Assembly (NCBI GenBank): GCA_947629015.1
Contig: CANRCB010000011.1
Coordinates: forward strand, 1-64,000
Direction of reading: 5' to 3'
DNA length: 64,000 nt
DNA from: an uncultured Gemmiger sp.
GTDB lineage: Bacteria > Bacillota > Clostridia > Oscillospirales > Ruminococcaceae
The notes under the pieces are model-generated. The model saw only the letters and a list, made by a program, of their open reading frames with translations. It did no database searches and was not told where the DNA came from. Below, piece after piece: positions 26,085 to 33,759 of the stretch; position 1 is the stretch's first letter, and each line of letters begins with the position of its first letter. The position numbers and the translations under genes were made by a program.

Positions 26085-27371
26085 TCAGGCGGTGCGGCGC
26101 TTTTTGCGCAGCAGATAGACGCCGGCGCACACGGCGCCTTCGGCGGCATAGAGGGCGGCAAAGGCGGCGTTGTAAAGGCGCAGCAGGCGCGCGCCCTCGC
26201 GGAAGTCGGCCTCGGTGCGCACCCACACCGGCAGCACGGGGGTGCCGCCCTGTACGGCGTACCCCCAGCTGCGCACGCTCAGGTTGCGCTTGACGAAACG
26301 GCAGAGGACGCTGCCGTCCTCCGCGGTGATCTCACAGGTGGCGTAGCCCATGGCCTCGTCACGGCTTTGCCCGTCCGGCCAGTCCTCCTGTTCCGGCGCC
26401 GGCGTGCCGGCGGGCTCGGCGCGCATCGACGTGCCGTCGGGCGCGGATCCCCCGGCGGGGGCCTCGGTTTCCATACAGGCGGCAAAGCTGCCCCAGTCGT
26501 CAAAGGTGGCGCGGGGCGCAAGGGCGCCGTCGCTCCAAAAGCGGGTGAGGCCGGCGTGCGCCACAAAGGTGACCAGACAGGCACAGCCCAGCCCCAGCAG
26601 GCAGCGGCGCAGAAGGCGCGCATTGTGGCGGATGGCCGCCGCCTCCTGCTCCGGTGGCGTGAGCACGCCGGCGGTAAGGAAATGCACGTTCAAAAAGCTG
26701 TACACGATGTTGCACAGCACCCCCGCGGCCACCTCCGCCGGGATGCCGTACCACAGCCAGCTGCCCAGCGTCAGGCCGTAGCCGCCGGCAAGCGTCAGCG
26801 GTGCGAGGAAGGCCAGCAGAGCCACGATAAAGGCGAACACCCGCTCGGCCCAGCGCACGACGGTGCCGCGCAGGTGCGCCGTCTGCGCGGTGTCCTCCCC
26901 TGCCACGGCGAGGAAGGCGTTGCTGACGGCGAGCGCCTCGACGAGCGCCGCCAGCAGCAGGATGACGGCGCCCACGCACAGCGCGAGGGCCGCCTCGTGC
27001 GGCCCCAGGTCGATGCCGGCCGCGAAGCAGACGCCGGCCACCGCAAAGGCCGCCGCCGAAAAGCTCTGGTTGCGGAAGCGCGCCAGCGTCTTGTCGAGCA
27101 GCCACCGGCGCTGTTTTTCGGCCTTTGGGTCGGGGCCGGCGGGCGCGGGGGCCTCGGGCGGGCGGCGCTGCCCGCGCAGCAGCTCGTCACAGGTGACGCC
27201 GAACACCTCGGCAAGCACCGGGATGAGCGCAAGGTCCGGCGCGCCGTCGCCCCGCTCCCAGCGGGAGACGGATTTGTCCGATACGTTGAGCTTTTCGGCC
27301 AGCTCCTTCTGTGTCATGCCGTTTGCCTTGCGCAGCGCGGCGATAAATTCCCCCATCGCTTTTTGTTCCAT
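26085..27371 (-). CDS. Membrane-bound XRE-family regulator
   Basis: 428 residues. The N-terminal helix-turn-helix (about 7-62: LRKANGMTQKELAEKLNVSD, then VSRWERG) binds DNA. A linker is followed by six or so hydrophobic segments from about 108 to 270, an extracytoplasmic domain (about 285-395), and a final helix ending in RKKRRTA. Xre proteins fused to membrane domains occur widely in Clostridia, and their ligands are unknown. The start has AGGGAGGG 8 nt upstream. It stands alone between its own promoter and terminator. Confidence 0.85.
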   Translation of the reverse strand: MEQKAMGEFIAALRKANGMTQKELAEKLNVSDKSVSRWERGDGAPDLALIPVLAEVFGVTCDELLRGQRRPPEAPAPAGPDPKAEKQRRWLLDKTLARFRNQSFSAAAFAVAGVCFAAGIDLGPHEAALALCVGAVILLLAALVEALAVSNAFLAVAGEDTAQTAHLRGTVVRWAERVFAFIVALLAFLAPLTLAGGYGLTLGSWLWYGIPAEVAAGVLCNIVYSFLNVHFLTAGVLTPPEQEAAAIRHNARLLRRCLLGLGCACLVTFVAHAGLTRFWSDGALAPRATFDDWGSFAACMETEAPAGGSAPDGTSMRAEPAGTPAPEQEDWPDGQSRDEAMGYATCEITAEDGSVLCRFVKRNLSVRSWGYAVQGGTPVLPVWVRTEADFREGARLLRLYNAAFAALYAAEGAVCAGVYLLRKKRRTA

Positions 27372-27393
27372 GGCAAGCCCTCCCTTTGGGGCC

Positions 27394-27422
27394 ATTCTAC
27401 CCGCGCGGGAGGGAGAATACAA
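27394..27422 (-). promoter_or_regulatory. Promoter of the XRE regulator
   Basis: TTGTAT-N17-TAGAAT on the minus strand. Confidence 0.75.
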
Positions 27423-27474
27423 GCCAACAGGCCGGGAACCGCTCCCGTTTGGCGAGAATGGCGGCAAAAAAACG

Positions 27475-27503
27475 GCAGGGGGCGCATACAGGCGGCCCCC
27501 TGC
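27475..27503 (-). terminator. Terminator of the folT operon
   Basis: 9-bp arms GCAGGGGGC/GCCCCCTGC, followed on the minus strand by CGTTTTTTTG. It lies 35 nt past the HD-domain gene. Confidence 0.88.
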
Positions 27504-27537
27504 GGATGCTTGGTCATCCTCCCTGCCCCACGGCGCC

Positions 27538-28080
27538 TTACATCGCCGCCATGCCCTCGATGCACAGGGCGATGACGTCGCCCAAGTCCATGCCGAGGCG
27601 GGCGCACCCGTCCTGGATGACGGCGCGGTCGATCTTGGCGGCAAAGCGCTTGTCCTTGAATTTTTTACGCACGCTGGAGGCCTTGAGCCCGGCGATGCCG
27701 TCGGGGTGCATTTTGGCCGTGGCGGCCACAAGGCCGGAAAGCTCGTCCACCGTGTAGAGGCTCTTTTCAAGGTCGGTCTGCGGCTCGGTATCGGTGCACA
27801 GGCCGTAGCCGTGGGCCAGGATGGCGCGGATGCTCTCTTCGTCCACGCCGGCGGCACGCAGCGGCTCTGCGGTGTGGCGGAGGTGTTCCTCGGGGAACTG
27901 CTCAAAGTCATAGTCGTGCAGCCAGCCGACGGCCTGCCAATATCCGGCGTCGGCGCCGAAATGCCCGGCCATGGCGCCCATGCAGGCCGAGACGTTGGCC
28001 GCGTGCTCAAACAGATGGGCCTCGGTGGTGGTGGTGGCCAGCAGCTCTTTGGCGCGGGCGAGGGTGAGTTTTTCTGCCAT
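27538..28080 (-). CDS. HD-domain protein in the folT operon
   Basis: 180 residues. The HD superfamily metal-binding pattern is visible: His near 22-26 (EAHLFEHA), WLHDYDFE with the name-giving His-Asp near 54-55, and a later His in HGYG. Such small HD proteins are usually phosphohydrolases acting on nucleotides. It starts 15 nt after folT with GGAGGA as ribosome-binding site, so it is under the same THF riboswitch. A role in folate or nucleotide salvage is an inference from that linkage. Confidence 0.8.
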   Translation of the reverse strand: MAEKLTLARAKELLATTTTEAHLFEHAANVSACMGAMAGHFGADAGYWQAVGWLHDYDFEQFPEEHLRHTAEPLRAAGVDEESIRAILAHGYGLCTDTEPQTDLEKSLYTVDELSGLVAATAKMHPDGIAGLKASSVRKKFKDKRFAAKIDRAVIQDGCARLGMDLGDVIALCIEGMAAM

Positions 28081-28095
28081 AAAAAGGTCCTCCTG

Positions 28096-28647
28096 TTATT
28101 GTTTTTGGCCGGCAGCCCGCCGGCAGGTATGCAGAACCAGCAGCGTGAGCGCCACGCTGAACGGAAATTGCGCCAGGTTCTTGACCAGCCGCACGCTGGA
28201 CAGCACCACGAACGCCTGCCCGTACATGATGTGCAGCCACAGCGGCGTGAGGAAAAAGTTGAACACCAGCACATTGAGCAACTGCCCGGCGGCGCAGCGG
28301 GCAAGGGCCACCGGCTTTTTGTAGTAGCACACGCCGTACAGCGCGCCCATCAGCACGGCGCTGAGGGTAAACCCGGGAAAATACGGGCCGGTGGGCCGCA
28401 TGACATAGCCCAGCACGTCGCCCAGGGCGCCGGTCAGGCCGGCCACCCACGGCCCGCACAGATAGCCGGCGGCCGCCAGCGGCAGGAAATCAAAACTGAG
28501 CTGCAGGATATCGCCGGCCAGCGGGATGGTAAACTGGTTCAGAACAACGTGCAGGGCCACAAACATGGCTCCCAGCACCAGGCTGCGCGGCCTGCGCAGC
28601 TCGGCAAGGCTTTGGGTGAAAATACGGTCGAACACAGCGGTGTGCAT
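28096..28647 (-). CDS. folT: Folate ECF transporter S component
   Basis: 183 residues with six hydrophobic segments, matching the substrate-binding subunit of an energy-coupling-factor importer. Typical are the LGAMFVALHVVLNQF first helix, the SFDFLPLAAAGYLCGPW stretch and LGDVLGYVMRPTGPYFPGFT. It captures folates and docks with a shared EcfAA'T module encoded elsewhere. The folate assignment rests mainly on the THF riboswitch upstream, which controls folT in many Clostridia. The start has GGAAGG 8 nt before it. Confidence 0.9.
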   Translation of the reverse strand: MHTAVFDRIFTQSLAELRRPRSLVLGAMFVALHVVLNQFTIPLAGDILQLSFDFLPLAAAGYLCGPWVAGLTGALGDVLGYVMRPTGPYFPGFTLSAVLMGALYGVCYYKKPVALARCAAGQLLNVLVFNFFLTPLWLHIMYGQAFVVLSSVRLVKNLAQFPFSVALTLLVLHTCRRAAGQKQ

Positions 28648-28720
28648 GGGGCGCCTTCCTTTCCGCGGGCGCGGGGCCCGCCGGGGCAGGCCGCACGGCG
28701 CCGCGGCGGGCAAAGCAAAA

Positions 28721-28739
28721 TGGGGGCGGCAAGCCCCCA
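28721..28739 (-). terminator. Expression-platform terminator of the THF riboswitch
   Basis: TGGGGGC-GGCAA-GCCCCCA hairpin followed on the minus strand by TTTTGCTTTG, lying between the aptamer and folT. Confidence 0.8.
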
Positions 28740-28765
28740 CCGCTTTTGGCCCTGACGCGGGCGGT

Positions 28766-28880
28766 GCAGCAGTGGGATGCGGGGCCGGCACCGCGGGCGG
28801 CCGGTTTTGCCTTGCCGCCACTTCGTCCTGCCACAACTCCCCGTTGGTCAGGCACTCAAACGCGCGGGCCCCTACTCTGC
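28766..28880 (-). promoter_or_regulatory. Tetrahydrofolate riboswitch (THF-I aptamer)
   Basis: Reading the minus strand from 28880, the conserved pieces appear in order: GCAGAGTAG, CGCGTT, AGTG, GGAGTTGT, GACGAAG, GCGGTG, GCATCC and closing CTGC. The pairing fits the known fold: GCAG with CTGC (P1) and GGGGCC with GGCCCC (P2). A GC hairpin replaces the variable P4 stem. This matches the Clostridial THF aptamer found upstream of folT. A terminator follows, so folate abundance should switch transcription off. Confidence 0.92.
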
Positions 28881-28911
28881 ATTTTGTGAGGCGGTACCCG
28901 CCTCAATGGGC

Positions 28912-28940
28912 ATTATAGCGCGCCCCGCGCCCGTTGGCAA
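28912..28940 (-). promoter_or_regulatory. Promoter of the THF-riboswitch folT operon
   Basis: TTGCCA-N17-TATAAT on the minus strand, placing the transcript start about 25 nt before the aptamer. The -35 box sits in the loop of the hairpin at 28921-28953. Confidence 0.88.
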
Positions 28941-28953
28941 CAGGCGCGGGGCG
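28921..28953. terminator. GC hairpin between the amino acid importer and folT
   Basis: Exact 11-bp arms CGCCCCGCGCC/GGCGCGGGGCG around a 11-nt loop. T-tracts follow on the plus strand (28955-28968); on the minus strand, where the importer operon ends, no U-tract follows. Its terminator role is uncertain. Confidence 0.5.
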
Positions 28954-28986
28954 GTTTTTCCGGTTTTTTTGGCGGCGGCGCGGCCC

Positions 28987-29709
28987 TTACAGGACCTTGG
29001 AGAGGAAGTTGGCCAAGCGCTCGTTGCCGGGGTTTGCGAAAAATTCCTTCGGGGGCTTGTCCACCTTGACGACGCCCTCGTCGATAAAGATGATGCGGTT
29101 GGCGACCTCGCGCGCAAAGCCCATCTCATGCGTGACGCACAGCATCGTCATGCCGCCGCGGGCCAGCTCCTTCATCAGTTCCAGCACCTCGCCCACCATC
29201 TCGGGGTCGAGCGCGGAGGTCGGCTCGTCAAACAGCAGCACCTCGGGGTCCATCGCCAGCGCGCGCACGATGGCGATGCGCTGCTTCTGCCCGCCGGAGA
29301 GCATGCCGGGGTAGGTATCGGCCTTGTCGGCAAGGCCGATGCGCTCCAGCAGCTCCATGGCGCGCCTGTCGGCCTCCTCCTGTTTCATCAGGCCCAGCCT
29401 GACGGGCGCAAAGGTGATGTTCTTTTTGACCGTCATGTGCGGGAACAGGTTGAAATGCTGGAACACCATGCCCACCTTGCGGCGCACGGAATTGATGTCG
29501 GTGCGCGGGGCGTTTATCTGGGTATCCTTGAACCAGACCTCGCCGCCGTCGGGCTCCTCCAGCATATTGAGGCAGCGCAGGAAGGTGGATTTGCCGCAGC
29601 CCGAGGGCCCCACCAGCACGACGACGTCGCCCTTGTCGACGGTCAGGTCGATATCCTTGAGCACCTCGTTGGCGCCGTAATGCTTTTGCAGATGCTTAAC
29701 CTCGATCAC
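28987..29709 (-). CDS. Polar amino acid ABC importer ATPase
   Basis: 240 residues, GlnQ/ArtM type. Walker A GPSGCGKST, Q-loop MVFQHFNLF, signature LSGGQKQRIAIVRAL, Walker B VLLFDEPTSALDP and switch His (VTHEMGFA) are all present. It powers uptake of a polar amino acid by the permease and binding protein encoded upstream. The GTG start at 29709 overlaps the permease gene by 14 bp and is preceded by AGGAGG. Confidence 0.94.
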   Translation of the reverse strand: MIEVKHLQKHYGANEVLKDIDLTVDKGDVVVLVGPSGCGKSTFLRCLNMLEEPDGGEVWFKDTQINAPRTDINSVRRKVGMVFQHFNLFPHMTVKKNITFAPVRLGLMKQEEADRRAMELLERIGLADKADTYPGMLSGGQKQRIAIVRALAMDPEVLLFDEPTSALDPEMVGEVLELMKELARGGMTMLCVTHEMGFAREVANRIIFIDEGVVKVDKPPKEFFANPGNERLANFLSKVL

Positions 29710-30460
29710 TTTGCGCCAGCCTCCTTTCCAGCTTGCCCAGCAGCCATGTGAAGAACATGACCAGCACCAGATAGATGACGGCGATGCCGAACAGCGGGAA
29801 CATCTGCTCATAGGTGCGGCCGTAGATGCCCTGCGCGGCGTAGAGCAGCTCCTTGCCGCCGATGATGGTGATGAGCGAGGTATCCTTTAAAAGGATGATG
29901 AACTCATTGCCCAGGGCGGGCAGCACGGCGCGCAGCGCCTGCGGCACGATGATGTACACCATCGTGGTGATGTAATTGAGGCCCAGGCTGCGCCCGGCCT
30001 CGCGCTGGCCGGCGTCCACCGCCATGATGCCGCCGCGGATGATCTCGGACACATACGCGCCGGAGTTGATGCTCAGCGCCAGGGCGCCGACGACGGTGAA
30101 GTTGCGGCTGGAGGCGAACACCACAAGGCCCATGATGAGCATCTGCACCATCATCGGCGTGCCGCGGATGACGGTGGTGTACACAAGGCACACGCCGTTG
30201 AAAAAGCCCAGCACGGGGTTTTTGTGGCCGGGGCGCTGCTGGTCATGCGCGACGCGCACCACCGCCACCACACAGCCGAACACGATGCCCAGCGCCAGCG
30301 CGATGGCGGTGACGGTGAGCGTGGTGCCCACGCCCTCGAGATATTGCAGCCAGCGGTCGTTGACGAGGAAAGCCTGAAAGAATTTGAAATAAAATTCCTG
30401 CCAGAAGGGCAGCTTTTCCCCGGCGCGGGCCAACGCGGCGAGTCGTTCATACAGTTCCAT
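29696..30460 (-). CDS. Polar amino acid ABC importer permease
   Basis: 254 residues, HisM/GlnP family. The first 40 residues are cytoplasmic; about five membrane helices follow. The coupling EAA motif reads EAGRSLGLNYITTM, and the GTPMMVQ and INSGAYVSEIIRGG stretches are typical. The ATG at 30460 has GGGAGGAA 8 nt upstream. It is separated from the binding-protein gene by a strong terminator hairpin. Confidence 0.94.
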   Translation of the reverse strand: MELYERLAALARAGEKLPFWQEFYFKFFQAFLVNDRWLQYLEGVGTTLTVTAIALALGIVFGCVVAVVRVAHDQQRPGHKNPVLGFFNGVCLVYTTVIRGTPMMVQMLIMGLVVFASSRNFTVVGALALSINSGAYVSEIIRGGIMAVDAGQREAGRSLGLNYITTMVYIIVPQALRAVLPALGNEFIILLKDTSLITIIGGKELLYAAQGIYGRTYEQMFPLFGIAVIYLVLVMFFTWLLGKLERRLAQSDRG

Positions 30461-30501
30461 GCGCGTTCCTCCCACCTGTTCGGCAGCGTTTGTGAAAAAA
30501 C

Positions 30502-30528
30502 GGGAGAGGCCCGGCGGGGGCCCCTCCC
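30502..30528 (-). terminator. Intra-operon terminator behind the amino acid binding protein
   Basis: 10-bp arms (one G-T type mismatch) with GC core, followed on the minus strand by GTTTTTTC. Confidence 0.88.
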
Positions 30529-30544
30529 CTGTTGTGCGGCCGGT

Positions 30545-31336
30545 TTACCCGGCGATGATGTACTTTTCGACGATGGCGTCAAAGGTGCCGTCGGCCTTGA
30601 GCTCGGCCATGGCGCCGTTGATGGCCTCGAGCAGCTCGGTGTTGCCCTTGGCGGTGCCGATGGCGTAATCCTCAACGGCAAACTCGGTGTCCAGGATCTT
30701 GAGGCCGGGGTTGGCGGCGACGAATTCCTGCGCGGGGGCGTTGTCGATGACGACGCAGTCCACCTGGCCGTTCATCAGCGCCTGCACGGCGGTCATACCG
30801 TTGTCATAGGCGGTGACGTGATCCTCGCCGTAGCCGCCGTCCTCCGGCGGGTAGGAGCAGTAGATGTAGCCGGTGGTGCCGCGCTGGCAGCCGATCTGCT
30901 TGCCCTCGAGGTCATCAATGGAGGCGATGTCGGAGTTTTCCGGCACGATGACGACCTGGATGCCGGTGGCGTAGGAATCCGAGAAGTCCATCACGGCCAG
31001 GCGCTCCTCGTTGACGGTGACGCCCGCCATGACGATGTCGCTCTTGCCGCTCTGGGCGGCGAGCAGCGCGGCGTCAAAGTCCATATCGTCGACGCGCAGG
31101 GTCAGCCCCAGCTTTTTGGCGATCTCGTTGGCGACCTCGACGTCGATGCCCACAAAGTTGTCCACGACGCCCTCGCCGTCGGTGGTCATCTCATACGGCG
31201 GGAAAGCGGCGTTGGTGCTCATCACCAGAACGCCCGGCTCGATGGTGGGCAGATCCGAAGTGTTGGCGGAGGCGCCGCAGGCGGCAAGGCCCAGGGCCAA
31301 AGCGAGCGCCAGCACAAGGCTAGACAGTTTTTTCAT
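30545..31336 (-). CDS. Polar amino acid-binding lipoprotein
   Basis: 263 residues, SBP_bac_3 fold. The lipobox LGLAACG puts the lipid-anchored Cys at about 20. Family motifs include FPPYEM, VGIDVEVANEIAKKLGL and KSDIVMAGVTVNEER. It binds a polar amino acid outside the cell (Art/Gln/His-type; the exact ligand is open). ATG at 31336 follows GAGGGAAC. Its promoter spacer carries a small palindrome that could be a repressor site. Confidence 0.93.
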   Translation of the reverse strand: MKKLSSLVLALALALGLAACGASANTSDLPTIEPGVLVMSTNAAFPPYEMTTDGEGVVDNFVGIDVEVANEIAKKLGLTLRVDDMDFDAALLAAQSGKSDIVMAGVTVNEERLAVMDFSDSYATGIQVVIVPENSDIASIDDLEGKQIGCQRGTTGYIYCSYPPEDGGYGEDHVTAYDNGMTAVQALMNGQVDCVVIDNAPAQEFVAANPGLKILDTEFAVEDYAIGTAKGNTELLEAINGAMAELKADGTFDAIVEKYIIAG

Positions 31337-31410
31337 GTTCGTTCCCTCGTTTTCTTGAAATCAAATGTATAAAAATCGGTCCGGCCCGCACCCTCCGCGG
31401 GCACGCAAGC

Positions 31411-31439
31411 AGTATAACTGCATATTTATGCGTTGTCAA
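31411..31439 (-). promoter_or_regulatory. Promoter with internal palindrome, amino acid importer
   Basis: TTGACA-N17-TATACT on the minus strand, close to consensus. The spacer contains GCATAAATATGC (5-bp arms). Its AT-rich core looks somewhat like half of an ArgR box; that is only a suggestion. Confidence 0.88.
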
Positions 31440-31543
31440 TGTATAAACCGGAATTTCAGCGTTTTGTGCGGGGTGCACGGCCGCGCCGCCCTATTTTTGG
31501 GCAAATTGTGGTGGCTTTGGGCCGGCCCGCCGCCAATACGCGG

Positions 31544-31572
31544 TTGCAAACCGGCCGGAAATGTGTTACAGT
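31544..31572 (+). promoter_or_regulatory. Promoter of the HAD phosphatase gene
   Basis: TTGCAA-N17-TACAGT, 55 nt upstream of the start at 31628. Confidence 0.75.
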
Positions 31573-31627
31573 GCTGCCATGGGGTTTGGGCCCCAATGCA
31601 TAAAACATGGATAAAGGCAGGATAAAT

Positions 31628-32482
31628 ATGCAAAATATCCGTTTGCTCGCCCTGGATATGGACGGCACCACCCTCACCGAGGACAAGCGCATCACCCCGC
31701 GCACGCTGGCGGCGCTGCGGGCGGCCATCGCGCGCGGGGTGGAGGTGGTGCCGGCCACGGGGCGCACGGTGGCGGGCATCCCGGAGGAATTCATGGCGCT
31801 TAAGGGGCTGCACTACGCGCTGGCCTCCAACGGGGCGACGGTGGTGGAGCTGGCCACCGGGCGGCACCTTGTGGAGCTGCCCTTTGCGGCGCAGCAGGCG
31901 CTTGCGCTGTACGAGCTGATGGCCGGGTTTGACTGCCTGCTGGGCGTCTTTATCGGCGGCGAGGGGTACATGATGCACTGCGGCGCCGGCGCGCCGGAAG
32001 CGTATATCCCGCCCAACCTGCGCGCCTACCTGCTGGCCAGCCGGGCGCTTGTGCCGGACCTGCGCGCCGTGCTCCGCGCCGACCCGGACCGGGTGGAAAA
32101 ATACACCATCCTGTACCGGGACATCGCCACGCGGGACGCCGCGCGCGCGGCGGTGGCGGCGCGTTTCCCGGAGGTGGAGGCCACCATGAGCCTTGGGTGC
32201 AACCTGGAGCTCAACGCCCATGGCGTGACCAAGGGCCGCGGGCTGGCGGAACTGGCGCGGGTGCTGGGCCTTGACCGCGCCGAGGTGATGGCCTGCGGCG
32301 ACAGCGGCAACGACCTTGCCATGATCGAGTTTGCGGGCCTTGGCGTGGCGATGGGCAACGCCGACGCCGCGGTGAAGGCGGCGGCGCAGTATACGGCGCC
32401 CGACAACGACCACGACGGCGTGGCCGACGCGGTGGAAAAATTTGTGCTGGGCCTGCCGGCGGACGGCGCCCGCCTTCCTTGA
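31628..32482 (+). CDS. Cof-type HAD-IIB phosphatase
   Basis: 284 residues. The catalytic Asp pair is in LDMDGTTLT (about residues 9-17), motif II is VPATGRT, the Lys of motif III precedes GRGLAELARVLG, and motif IV is CGDSGNDLAMI. The large C2B cap between motifs II and III is the Cof class. Members dephosphorylate sugar phosphates, FMN or PLP precursors; the substrate is not predictable. The ATG at 31628 is chosen over one 21 nt earlier because GCAGGA is 7 nt before it. Confidence 0.9.
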   Translation: MQNIRLLALDMDGTTLTEDKRITPRTLAALRAAIARGVEVVPATGRTVAGIPEEFMALKGLHYALASNGATVVELATGRHLVELPFAAQQALALYELMAGFDCLLGVFIGGEGYMMHCGAGAPEAYIPPNLRAYLLASRALVPDLRAVLRADPDRVEKYTILYRDIATRDAARAAVAARFPEVEATMSLGCNLELNAHGVTKGRGLAELARVLGLDRAEVMACGDSGNDLAMIEFAGLGVAMGNADAAVKAAAQYTAPDNDHDGVADAVEKFVLGLPADGARLP

Positions 32483-32507
32483 CAAGCGGGCTGCGGGATG
32501 CTAGACT
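32479..32507 (+). promoter_or_regulatory. Promoter overlapping the HAD stop codon
   Basis: TTGACA-N17-TAGACT; the TGA stop of the HAD gene is part of the -35 box. It drives the Cys-rich mini-gene and probably ppk2. Confidence 0.85.
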
Positions 32508-32546
32508 GAATGTGTATACCGTTTGCCCGCCGGGGAGGGATGCGCC

Positions 32547-32732
32547 GTGAACATACAGGGGTTTTTGGTGCTGGCCGCGCTCTTTATCGCGCTGGGGGCC
32601 GGCGTGGCGTTCATCACGGCCAACGGCGGGTGGAAGGGCGGCTGCGCGGGCAACTGCGCGCGCTGCCACCGCCCCTGCGCCGACCCCGAAAAGACGCTGG
32701 CGGAAAAGAAAAACACGCCCCCCAAAGCGTGA
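32547..32732 (+). CDS. Small Cys-rich membrane protein
   Basis: 61 residues from a GTG start 7 nt behind GGGGAGGG. One transmembrane helix (about 5-25) is followed by a Cys cluster GCAGNCARCHRPC (four Cys in 13 residues) and a Lys-rich end. Size and layout resemble FeoB-associated Cys-rich membrane proteins, but no feoB is nearby. Metal binding is plausible; function is unknown. It lies 19 nt before ppk2. Confidence 0.75.
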   Translation: MNIQGFLVLAALFIALGAGVAFITANGGWKGGCAGNCARCHRPCADPEKTLAEKKNTPPKA

Positions 32733-32751
32733 GGGAAAGGATGTGCACCCC

Positions 32752-33633
32752 ATGAAAGCGGACAAATACCTGTTTGACGGTTCCAGGCCCTGCCACCTGC
32801 GCGACCTGCCCTGCAACGCCAAAAAGGACGGCGTCGACAAGGAGGCCATCCTGGCAAAGACCGGGAAGAACCTGCTCAAAATGGCCGAGCTGCAAAACGC
32901 CTTTTACGCCGACGGGCGGCAGGGGCTCGTCATCGTATTGCAGGCGCTGGATGCCGCCGGCAAGGACAGCACCGTGCGGCACGTGATGTCCGGCATGAAC
33001 CCGCAGGGCGTACAGGTGACCAGCTTCAAGCAGCCCTCCAGCGAGGAGGCCAGGCATGACTACCTGTGGCGTGTGGTCAAGGCGCTGCCGCCGCGCGGCA
33101 TGATCGGCGTGTTCAACCGCAGCCATTACGAGGACGTGCTCGTCGCGCAGGTGCACGACCTGCAAAAGACCTACGCCATGGCCCCGCGGGTGCTCGCGGA
33201 CAGCAAGAAGGATTTTTTTGAAAAGCGCTACCGCCAGATCCGCCATTTTGAAGAGTACTTATATGAAAACAGCTACCGCGTTGTCAAGATCTTTTTGCAC
33301 CTGAGCAAGGACAAACAGCGCGAGCGGTTTTTGGAGCGTATCGACGACCCGGCCAAAAACTGGAAATTCTCGGCGAGCGACCTGGCCGAGCGCCAAAAAT
33401 TTGACGAGTACCTCGATGTGTTTGAGGAGGTCATCACCGAGACGGCCACCGAACACAGCCCGTGGTACGCCCTGCCCGCCGACCAGAAATGGTATACGCG
33501 CTATCTTGTCAGCGAGATCATCATCGACCAGCTCAAACAGTGCAAGCCGCAATACCCCAAACTCAGCAAGGCCGAAAAGGCCAAATTGCAGGATTGCCGC
33601 GCCCGCCTTTTGGCCGAGGACGCCAAGGGCTGA
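32752..33633 (+). CDS. ppk2: Polyphosphate kinase 2
   Basis: 293 residues, PPK2 family, transferring phosphate between polyphosphate and nucleotides. The P-loop-like region is LQALDAAGKDST near residue 62-70, and the second motif is FNRSHYEDVLVAQV. The lid region contains RQIRHFEEYL. The length fits class I, which phosphorylates ADP or GDP from polyphosphate. The ATG at 32752 is about 11 nt behind GGGAAAGG. Co-transcribed with the Cys-rich mini-protein. Confidence 0.9.
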   Translation: MKADKYLFDGSRPCHLRDLPCNAKKDGVDKEAILAKTGKNLLKMAELQNAFYADGRQGLVIVLQALDAAGKDSTVRHVMSGMNPQGVQVTSFKQPSSEEARHDYLWRVVKALPPRGMIGVFNRSHYEDVLVAQVHDLQKTYAMAPRVLADSKKDFFEKRYRQIRHFEEYLYENSYRVVKIFLHLSKDKQRERFLERIDDPAKNWKFSASDLAERQKFDEYLDVFEEVITETATEHSPWYALPADQKWYTRYLVSEIIIDQLKQCKPQYPKLSKAEKAKLQDCRARLLAEDAKG

Positions 33634-33759
33634 AGGCGCCGCCCGCGGGCCATATCCGCCGGGGTTTAAGGGTTTCTTTATAAATTTTTTGCTTTTTCGC
33701 CCGTTGGCCGCGCTATACTGGCGGTGCGGGGCACATTTTACCGAAAGGGGGCTTTTGCC

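Noticed and set aside
21640-26118. Two long plus-strand frames across the RND gene
   Set aside because: Antisense of a clearly recognisable RND protein; the translations are His/Gly/Arg-rich with no domain.
31440-32485. A minus-strand frame opposite the HAD phosphatase
   Set aside because: The plus-strand protein has all HAD motifs and a promoter; the opposite frame is His/Arg-rich shadow.
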